Source: Leucosporidium creatinivorum
Lineage: Eukaryota > Basidiomycota > Microbotryomycetes > Leucosporidiales > Leucosporidiaceae
Assembly: GCA_001600635.1 (NCBI GenBank)
Contig: BCKL01000001.1
Span: 151,550 to 215,549 of the forward strand
DNA length: 64,000 nucleotides
Direction of reading: 5' to 3'
The notes below the pieces were generated by a model. That model was not told the origin of the DNA. It ran no database searches and worked only from the letters and a program-made list of their open reading frames with translations. Position numbers and translations under genes: made by a program. Below, one piece after another: positions 56,601 through 64,000 of this stretch (position 1 is the stretch's first letter; the number at the start of each line of letters is the position of its first letter).

Positions 56601-58956
56601 CCCTCCTGCTTCTCTCCTCCTTCCCTCGTACTCGACCGACCACTCCCAATAATCCAGCCGTCAACGAACCCCCTCGCCGCCTTCTCCACCTCATCCCCCT
56701 CGCTTCCCACCCTTGCTCCTCGCTCACTCCCCGAGCTCGACCCAACACCCCCACAAGCCTCCACCACAGCGCGATAAACGACCCTCTGCACCCCCCTCCC
56801 CAACCTCGTCGCCTCCTCCTCCGGCAGCCACACCTCATCCAACAGCGCCGAGCTCCTCATCCTCGTCTCGGGTCCTCCTCCAGCATCGTCGACTGATCCA
56901 GCAGAAAGCCGAACACCCGAGAAGCCAGAGGCCGATTCGACACACCCGCCCGAGCTCAACCGACCGAGGCGCGAGCCGAGCCAGGCAAACGAGTACCACC
57001 GGACGAGGGCGAGGAGGAGGACCTTGTGGTGGCAGTGCGCTGCTGGGGACGAGGGGCCGGAGGAGGAGGAGGAGGGGGGGTTCGGCGCCGAGGGCGAAGG
57101 TCGGGCTGAGGCGTCCGCGTCGGAGGGAGAGGACGAGGCAGAAGAAGAAGGAGGGAAAGAGGTCGACAACAGCTGGGAAATCAGAGCTTGCACGAGCGGT
57201 ACCGCCACCGAGTCCCCTTGTCCGTCTGCGTTGCTCGGCCGCGGCGCAGGCGTCAAAGCCACGAGCAGCTCCGCCGACGCTCGTCGTAGGAGAGGGGGGA
57301 GGGGATCTTTCCCCAGGCCGAGGTCTTTGGGCGGTACGTCGGGCGAGGGAGGGAGGAGTTGGGAGGGGGAGAAGCGGGAGGGGGAGAAGCGCGAGTTGGA
57401 GGATGGAGAGGGTGAAGCGAAGGGGGAGGAACTTGAAGTGGTGGAAGGAGGTTTGGGCGGAAGAGGCGGTGGCGTGTCGTCCTCCTTCTCTTTCTCACCC
57501 CTGTTTGGGTTAGGCGACGCTCGAGGAGGTGGTGGGGTTGAGAGTGAAGAAGGATTGGGCGAGGGCGAGTAGAAAGCCGCAGGGATGGGCGAAGCTGGCA
57601 ACGATATCGGGGGGAGCATACTCCCCATGCTCGACAACCCAGCCAAGGGGTAGGCCGTTAGGCTGGAGAATGTGTCTGTAGCGCCGCGGGCGAGGGTGGT
57701 GGACCAGTGGCTGTTGTTTGAGGAGGGGGGTGATTTGGTGCTCGGCGTTGGCGAGGTGGGCGCTTGGGCTTGGGATTGAGGAGGACTGGGCGAGGGAGGA
57801 GGGGAAGGATGGAGAGCGCGCGAGGAGGAAATGAGAGTGAGGAGGATGGATTCGTGTGCTCTGTTGAGGTGGAGGGGGCCCGAGGAGGTTGCTCGTTGGG
57901 CTGAGAAGGGTTTGGCGCCGAGGGAGGAAGAATGAGCCGGGAGAAAGATGCCCATCCCCTCCAACACGCCCAGCATGCCCACCAGGAAATCCTCGAGCTC
58001 CTTCTCCCTCTGCCCTCGTCCTGATCCTGCTGCTGCTCTTTCCCTCGGCGCTCGTCTCGGCTCGGTTCCTCCTCCTCCTCCTCCGCCGAGTCCTAACCCC
58101 AGGCCCAACCCGACTCCTTGCCCCAATCCAAGCCCCACTCCACCTCCACTGGAGGAGCGCACACCACCGCCCTCCTCCTCCTCCTCCTGCGCCTCGCTCT
58201 CCTCCCTCCCCACAATCTCCCTCACCGCCATCTCCCAACATCCCACCACCATCTGCAACACTCCCTCGGCTCCTCGCGTGGCAAGTAGAAGCCTGACGAG
58301 TATCTCCAACGGCGTCTCCCCCCCCTTCCCTGCTGGAGAAAGCAGGGAGGACAGCGCCGAGCCCTCCAGCGTCGCTATCCCAGCGCCGAGCAAGCTCGGG
58401 TCGCCGTCGCCGTCGGCGAGAAGGAGGAGTTGTAGGGAGTGTAGGATGGTGCTGCTCGAGTGAGGGGGGAGGGAAGGGTGGGAGAGCCAGCTCTTTGTCG
58501 AGTAGTCGGAGGGCGCCGAGGGAGGGTCAGGGGAGGAGAAGGCGAAGGCGAGTTCGAACGAGGTCATGGCGCGGTGATAGGCCTGGGCGAAGGCTAGTTC
58601 GGTATCCTCCTCCTCCTTCTGAGTGCTTCCGGCCGTCGAACCCCTGCTCTTCGCCGCCCCCGCCCCCGCCCCCGCCCCCGCCGAAGCGAGAGCGTCAGGC
58701 TCGGAGCTGTGCATCTGTCGTCTTAGCAGGATTCCTAGCGTCTCCCTCGCGCGAGTCATGTTATTCAATGCCCGTTGTTGTCGTAGCAATCCGCCGAGTT
58801 GGGCGTGCAGGAGGGTAGAGAGGGAGAGGGAGGGAGCGGGCGTAGCGAGCTGAGCGAGGAGGAAGGTGAGGGATTCGGGGGCTGAAGCATGCACAGGGAC
58901 GAGGGGTATGTTAGCCGGATATTGGCCGAGTAGAAAAGAAGGGAGAGCGAACCCAT
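53681..58956 (-). CDS. Large protein with possible VPS9 domain
   Basis: Four exons in coding order: 58953..58956 (only ATGG), 55481..58881, 53812..55423 and 53681..53742, 1692 residues. It starts MAPESLTFLLAQLATPAPSL. Helical N-terminal part with LNNMTRARETLGILLRRQM and EILVRLLLATRGAEGVLQMV; then Ser/Pro and Gly/Leu low complexity (LGLGLGLGGG near 58100); a coiled coil around EPLRRELSRREEEERRLRRW (about residue 1110); and near the C terminus SPHAKMQALLELELVLSA, and after about 150 residues TTDILLPTLESLFLHALPSL and FQSLQIITSL. This DILLPTL...ALPSL...QII pattern resembles a VPS9 (Rab5 exchange) domain split by an insertion. That assignment is inference. An endosomal trafficking role would follow if true. 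Introns 2 and 3 are canonical; intron 1 has a GTTCGC donor. Confidence 0.7.
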
Positions 58957-60328
58957 CGCCAGCGGAGACGCCTGCTCGAGCTCGAGCTCGAGTCCCGTGC
59001 GTTTCAGCGTTCAGAGCCTCAGAGGCCTAGGGGAGCTGTAGGAGAGCAAAGCAGAGTCAGCGGGGGCTTCTAAGCGATGCAGGCTGTAGAGAGGTATAGC
59101 TTACTGATGTTGCTGCTCCGAGGAGCTGTACTGTAGTCGAGAGAAGCGGCAGAAAGGAAGAGGGAGGGACGCGCGAAGCATAGACGGTCAATTGAGCGCT
59201 GAGCGAGCGAGCGAGGAGGGGACTGTCTTACTGCACAAGCAAGACAAAGAATGGAACTGAAGATAACTCCACGCGAGTGATGTGCTACATCTCAGCTCTA
59301 AAAAAAGAGAAGTGCACCGAAGCCTTGTTAGCCGAGCGGATGAGCTACAGCTAGCTGGCTCCCAGCTCGTCGAGCATTAGAGCTCGTGCTGCAGCAGACG
59401 CGCATCAACGCGCTCCCCCCCTTGAGAGATGAAAGTCAGACTTGCCTTGTAGGGGATGAGGGCCAAGGGGGGAAGTTCGGCGATGGGGCCCCTATTGCTT
59501 CTGCAGCTTGATAGAAAGCTTTACAGCAGCGGGAGGCTTCGCTGTGGGATGCTCTGAGATATCTGCTGTACGCCTGCAGCCAAGAGACCAGCGGAAGCCG
59601 ACAATGGTGAAGTACAGAACCTCCCAGCCTTCGCTCTCTCCTTCCTCCCACTCGCTCGCCTTCATCTCACTCTCGTACAGCCCCAGCCCTCACTCTACAA
59701 CGACCTTCCTACTATCCTTACAACATCGCCTACAACTCCTCTCCCAGCACTCAAGCCCGAGCCAGCCCTCTCGACGAGTCAACCTTCCTGATGCGGCTCA
59801 AACGCGAGTGAGAGGTCTGGCCGTCCCGCTGGGCTGTACCTTTTGCGGGTCGCTGCTCCGCTTGCTTTCAAGTTGGAGGAAGCTGGCTGTTGCTGCTGCG
59901 GAGGGAGCTGTAGGCCATTAGAGCTGGGAGCTGCCCGCACCTCAACCGGGGAGACGGAGCAGCAGCGCCAGAGCAGCCAGCGAGGAAGTGAAGGGCTGCA
60001 GCTGGATTAGGGAGGGGAGCACTCAAGTGGTGAGGATCCTAGAGTCTCAGTGCCCGGCCAAGTGCGTCCTCTGCTCGGGAGCGAGGCTCTTTCGTCTCCG
60101 CTCTTTGTCCTCTCCCTCTCGCTTCATCTCCCGCTACGGTACAGCAGCAGCACTCGACCAAGTCGACCTACACCACTACAACACTACACAGGCCCGACGG
60201 TCCTCCCTTCCGTCCTTCTCGTCTCGCCCTCTCAGCTCAGTTCGGCCAGCCATCCCATCCCGCCTTGTCTCGCCTCTCCAACTCTCTCCCAGCAGCAGCA
60301 CCACCACTACCACGCTCGAGCAGCAAGC
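58957..60328. other. Long intergenic region, divergent
   Basis: Upstream of both flanking genes. A frame from an ATG at 59604 (about 106 codons, Ser/Leu/Arg-rich) has no supporting features and was not called. 60100-60190 looks like a 5' UTR (CTACACCACTACAACACTAC) of the plus-strand gene. Nothing else recognised. Confidence 0.35.
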
Positions 60329-62364
60329 ATGCGCTCCCTCCCCCTCTTCCTCCTCAGCACCACCCTCCTTCTCCTCTCCTCCTCTTCCCCAGCTCTCGCC
60401 GCCGCCGACGGTCGAATCCAACCTCGCGGCGTGAAAAGAGTAACGACCGTACCAGCAGAGTACAAAGCCAAGAGTGGGAATACTCATGTCGTAGCCAAGG
60501 GGGTGAAGAAGCCCAAGATTGGGGGTTTTAGCGATTCGAGTGAGTTGGGATTCGATTCGGCTTTGGGTTGAGCCGCGAGCATGGCAGCTGGCTGACCTAT
60601 CGCTCCCTTTCTCTCCTTGCTTTCCCTCACTCCCTACCGCCACCGCCACGAACTCGCCCCGCCATCGCCGAACCCCACCTCCTCGCAGCCCACCCCTCCC
60701 TCGACCCAACGATTCGCTCCCTCCCCTCTTCCTCCCACTCGCACCTCTCACAAATCAAGCGCTCCCTCCTCGCCCTCCTCGCCGGTTCAGCCGTGCAAGA
60801 TCCCTCCGTCTCCTCCTCCTCCTCCGCCGAGAAGAGGTCGGCCATGCCGGTTTTGGCTTTGCCCGCTGAGCACGAGCATGAAGCGGGAGTTAGGGAGGAG
60901 CGCGTGAGGAGGGGATTGGTGGCGATGATTATTGGGGGAGCGGTGGGGGATCCGAACGTCGTTAATTCTGGGTCGGGCTCGGGCTGGGCGGGGAGGGAGA
61001 AGCGAGGGGAGCAGGCCAAGAGGGGAGAGGCCAATGAGGAGAAACGATGGGTCTGGGATTCGGTCATCATTCAGGATGGGGATACGCGGTCGAATCTACC
61101 GCCGCCGGGGTCGAATGTCAACTATTTCTCGAGTACGTTCTCGCTCCTCGCTCCTCGGCTTCGGCGCTGACCTCCCTCCCTCTCTCTCCCTTCCCCTCCC
61201 CCAGACTCCGCCCCCGCCAACACCCCCTCCGGCACCCCTCCTCCTCCCATCCTTTCAGACCCCTTCCCCCCTCCCTCATCCACCCCTCCTCCCCTCGTCA
61301 TCAAACCCGCTCGCCAATCCCCACCTCCTCCTCCTCCTCCTCCTTCGACCACACCCGCCGAGCACGAGCATTCGACGGCCAAAGCGAGGAAGATGTGGAA
61401 TGACCCGAGTTTGCAGTCGAAGAAGGCTGCTCATATCGTTGGAGCCGTCTCGCCCGCTGCTGCTGCTAAACCGACGACGACGCCGGGAGGAGGAGGAGGC
61501 GCGCAGAGGACGCCTGCTGCAGCCGCCGAGGAGGAGCAGCAGCAGCAGAAGGTCGCCGCCGCCCCCGCCGCCCTCGTCGCCCAGGAGCAGCTCGCCGAGG
61601 GAGCAGAGCAAGAGCACGACCCTCACAAATTCCCGCGCCCGCGCCCTCCTTCTTCCCCTGCCTCTCCCTCACCCTCACCTTCTCCCTCACCCTCCACCGC
61701 CGAGCAGAAGGACCTGAAGAAGCGCGTCTACCGCGGCCCAATCCTCCAAGACGGCGTCCTCACCGAAGAAGTGCCCATCCAGGGAGGGGACGCTACGCCC
61801 TCGTCCATCCCTCAGGCGCCTGTGCTCACCTCCGTCTCGGTTGAGGTCGAGGTCGAGGGCACGGGGACGGCGAGCGCCGAGGAGCCGGTGCAGACGGAGC
61901 AGAGTTTGATGGGCGCGTTTGTGGGCGATTTGTTGGGAGAGATTGGGGAGGCGGTGGGCTTGGGATCGAGCTCGGGCGAGGACGAGGGCGAGGGCGAAGG
62001 CGAGGGCGAGGGCGAGGCGGCGAGCGACGTCGAACGGAGGGCTGGTATGTCGCTTCCTCTCTCTGTGCTCTCTCTTTCTTCCTTCTCTCCCTCTCTCTCT
62101 TCCCTCTTTGCTCGGTGCGAGGTGCGCTCGTTAAGCTGACATTATCTCTGCTCTGCCTGCTCTCGTACAGTGCACGCCCACGCCCACGCCCCCCACCACC
62201 AAGCGCGAGGATTGACTCGACAAGGCCACGCCCCTCGACTTGGGCTCGGCGCTGCTCCCAACTCGCCGAAGCAGGGGGAGAAGGAGAAGATGAGGGTCAA
62301 GAGGGTGTATAAGGCGAGGGAGGGGTTTGTGGAGAGGAGGAGGGGGGTGAAGCAGGTGGAGTAG
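60329..62364 (+). CDS. Secreted Lys-Arg-rich protein, possible Kex2 substrate
   Basis: Four exons: 60329..60539, 60689..61132, 61205..62044 and 62171..62364, 562 residues. A clear signal peptide (MRSLPLFLLSTTLLLLSSSS, then PALAAADG) is followed by many dibasic sites: RGVKR, SQIKR, SAEKR, EERVRR, GREKR, EQAKR, NEEKR, LKKR and RVKR. Between them lie short segments with repeat-like pairs: LLAGSAVQDPSV and IIGGAVGDPNVV; PAEHEHEAG and PAEHEHSTA; WDSVIIQDGDT and RGPILQDGVLT. Pro-, Ala- and Gly-Glu-rich low complexity fills the rest. Few cysteines. The pattern fits a secretory precursor cut by Kex2 into peptides, or a disordered cell-wall protein. No known family recognised. Confidence 0.75.
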
Positions 62365-62904
62365 GGAGGAGGGAGTAGGGGAGTCGGAAGTGGAGGGGAA
62401 GGAGGTCGAGCGCCGAGAAAGGGAAGGGAGGTGGATCAGCGATCATACGTCGGTCGTTCATGTAGCATAGCCTTCTGCTAACTTATCTTGTAGCTCACTG
62501 TGTCCCTCTGCGACTTTGCTCGCTCGCTCTCGCGTTCGAAAGCAAGCTCGGCGATGATGGCCAAGTTCGAGCTCGGCTGTACTTGATTTCGAGCGACTCG
62601 AAACATACATAGCGCCGAGATTCATTTTGTTTGCTCTTTCGCTTCCTCCGTCGGTCATTTTAACCTGCTCTGCACGCTCGGTCTCAGTCCCGCTCGACAC
62701 CTTCGACGCGTGAGTTGGGAGCTAGCTGGGCGAGCAGCGGAGGAAACGCCGAGCGAGCTATAGCTGGATCGAGCAAGCGCGAGCAGGGGGCAGATTACTC
62801 GTCTAAGTTAGCTAAGCTGCCCCGGAAGCGCTCTTGTACAGCATCGCACCCCTTTCGCTAGCTCAAACAGTTCGAAACGGTCGACGCGCCTTTCTTTCTT
62901 CCCG
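62365..62904. other. Intergenic
   Basis: 3' flank of the secreted protein gene and promoter of the gene at 62905. No ORF supported. Confidence 0.35.
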
Positions 62905-64000
62905 ATGCCTACCTCGCCCAAAATGACCACCGCCTCTTCAGGACTCGGACCTGCTTTCGAACAGAACTACAGAAGTCCACTCACCGCCTCCACCTCGTCC
63001 TCCTCCTCCGACTCGTCCTCCTCGTCTCTTTTCTCCCACCCGCCAAGGAGCTCGTCCGCGCCCTCGACGCCTTTCACACCAGCCGGCAGCAAGAAGGAGG
63101 AGAAGCAGATCAAGGCTATACTGTCTCCACCGGCACAGCCCATAATCGTTTACGACGCTGTAGCTCTTCAGGCGCTCGTCGACAAGCTCGAAAGCGAGCA
63201 CGCGCCAGGTCAGACCTACGTCGAGGCGCGCTTCGTGGGGAGGGGGGGCAGCCCGTTTGAGCAGCTCAGGACGCGCCTCCACGTTGAATACTTGAACTGC
63301 TACGGCATCATCACCTGCACGACTGCGGTGCATGATGCGGGGACTCGGTTCTTTGAGGGTTGGTTGCAATTCGCCCTTGGCCGTAACCTGTGGATGAAAG
63401 TTGTCAGTGTGTTGGGGAGCGCTAGTATGTCTCTTGATCGAGTCCAGCTCTCCGCTCTCATCGCTGACCACCTCGCAGGGGTACAGGTCGGCAAGGCTAA
63501 GCTCCAGCCCGACGGTAGCTTCTACTACGCCAAGGACGTTAGCAACCCAACAGCCTCACCTCGCGTCCTTTTTGAGGTCGCCTTCTCGCAAAGCTGGGAA
63601 AGCGCGCACACGAAAGTGGTGTGGTATTTTGACGCCTTTCCGATGGTGGGCCGTTTCGTCCGCTCGAGTGTCGCTTCACCCGCTGACTTCCTCAAAATGG
63701 TTTCCCTTCCGATTCAGCTCCGGCGCGCGTGGATCCTGAATATCGACGACACGAAATCCGACTTCAAGCTCAGCTTCAAGCAATACGTCCGAAACGCCGC
63801 CCGAGATGTTGTTCTCGTAGAAGGCAACTCTTCCTCCTTCGACTACGACACTGAGAACCCCCCGGAGGTCCTCCCCACTCTCGAGCTGCCTCGATCCATA
63901 TTCTACGACCCAATCGAGCTCAATGGGCTTCCCCCCACCATGCGATCCGCCGAGCTTCTCCTCGTCGACGAGCCGTTGGTTGCCGGCCCGGAGGACATGA
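62905..64000 (+). CDS. Hypothetical protein, possible PD-(D/E)XK-like fold, 3' truncated
   Basis: Exons 62905..63424, 63479..63645 and 63718 to the window end (partial), at least 323 residues. MPTSPKMTTASSGLGPAFEQ and a Ser-rich linker precede a folded part: IIVYDAVALQALVDKLESEH, RFFEGWLQFALGRNLWMKVV, then PDGSFYYAKDV, RVLFEVAFSQSWESAHTKVV, WYFDAFPMLRRAWILNIDD. The PDG...FEVAFSQSWE...WYF...W-ILNID order resembles fungal proteins with a restriction-endonuclease-like (Uma2 or PD-(D/E)XK) core, where this Glu lies on the catalytic strand. The usual Lys is replaced (E-V-A), so activity is doubtful. Both introns are canonical; the second has a GTGGGC donor. Family assignment is inference. Confidence 0.65.
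   Translation, partial: MPTSPKMTTASSGLGPAFEQNYRSPLTASTSSSSSDSSSSSLFSHPPRSSSAPSTPFTPAGSKKEEKQIKAILSPPAQPIIVYDAVALQALVDKLESEHAPGQTYVEARFVGRGGSPFEQLRTRLHVEYLNCYGIITCTTAVHDAGTRFFEGWLQFALGRNLWMKVVSVLGSASMSLDRVQLSALIADHLAGVQVGKAKLQPDGSFYYAKDVSNPTASPRVLFEVAFSQSWESAHTKVVWYFDAFPMVGRFVRSSVASPADFLKMVSLPIQLRRAWILNIDDTKSDFKLSFKQYVRNAARDVVLVEGNSSSFDYDTENPPEVLPTLELPRSIFYDPIELNGLPPTMRSAELLLVDEPLVAGPEDM

Noticed and set aside
53817-58853. Many long plus-strand frames opposite the large minus-strand gene
   Set aside because: They are antisense shadows produced by high GC. They lack introns, starts and domain-like sequence, while the minus frame is continuous for over 1600 residues.
59604-59921. Plus-strand ATG frame of about 106 codons
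   Set aside because: Ser/Leu/Arg-rich composition, no domain, and it sits in the upstream region of the secreted-protein gene.

Overview
The window reads as nuclear DNA of a GC-rich basidiomycete yeast. A red yeast of the Microbotryomycetes (Rhodotorula/Rhodosporidium type) is the best fit. The reasons are very compact genes, many 50-80 bp introns with a strong GCTGAC or CTAAC branch site close to an AG acceptor, and conserved proteins of clearly fungal type. The species call is inference from style and was not checked by any search. Gene models were spliced by eye. Where the protein family is known, the exon joins restore the family sequence and the reading phase, so most boundaries are solid.

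Layout, 0-10 kb: the 5' end of a small secreted protein (minus), an F-box/leucine-rich type gene, an NTF2-like (SnoaL) protein, the repair nuclease FAN1 in 12 exons, and a polyQ C2H2 zinc-finger regulator. 10-21 kb: a 13-exon exo-beta-1,3-glucanase (minus) with a decayed copy of one of its exons downstream, a small mitochondrial-type gene (minus), a large ankyrin-RCC1-BTB-BTB protein of the IBTK type, and a mitochondrial-type membrane protein. 21-28 kb: the peroxin PEX12 (minus) and a Gfo/Idh/MocA oxidoreductase with two micro-exons share a divergent promoter. Two small mitochondrial-type genes (minus) follow.

28-38 kb holds three F-box-like paralogues (29.7, 34.1 and 36.4 kb), each behind a duplicated leader with two 5' UTR introns. 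Between the first two, on the minus strand, lie a KCTD-like BTB gene with frame breaks and an NTAQ1 gene (N-terminal glutamine amidase) with an in-frame TGA. The second F-box gene has an in-frame TAG. So three consecutive genes from 31.3 to 35.5 kb look damaged while their neighbours are intact.

38-64 kb: YL1/SWC2 (chromatin remodelling), a tiny membrane protein, an unrecognised proline/glutamate-rich protein, ERG2 (sterol C-8 isomerase), two tandem CALB-like secreted lipases with six identical coding-exon lengths, an aldo/keto reductase with a C-terminal hydrophobic tail, the Rag GTPase GTR1, a 1692-residue protein with a possible VPS9 region, a secreted Lys-Arg-rich protein with repeat-like segments that could be Kex2-processed, and the 5' part of a gene with a possible PD-(D/E)XK-like fold.

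The genes do not form one pathway. They are ordinary housekeeping genes interspersed with two locally expanded families (F-box-like and lipases). No rRNA, tRNA, CRISPR array, or transposon was recognised.
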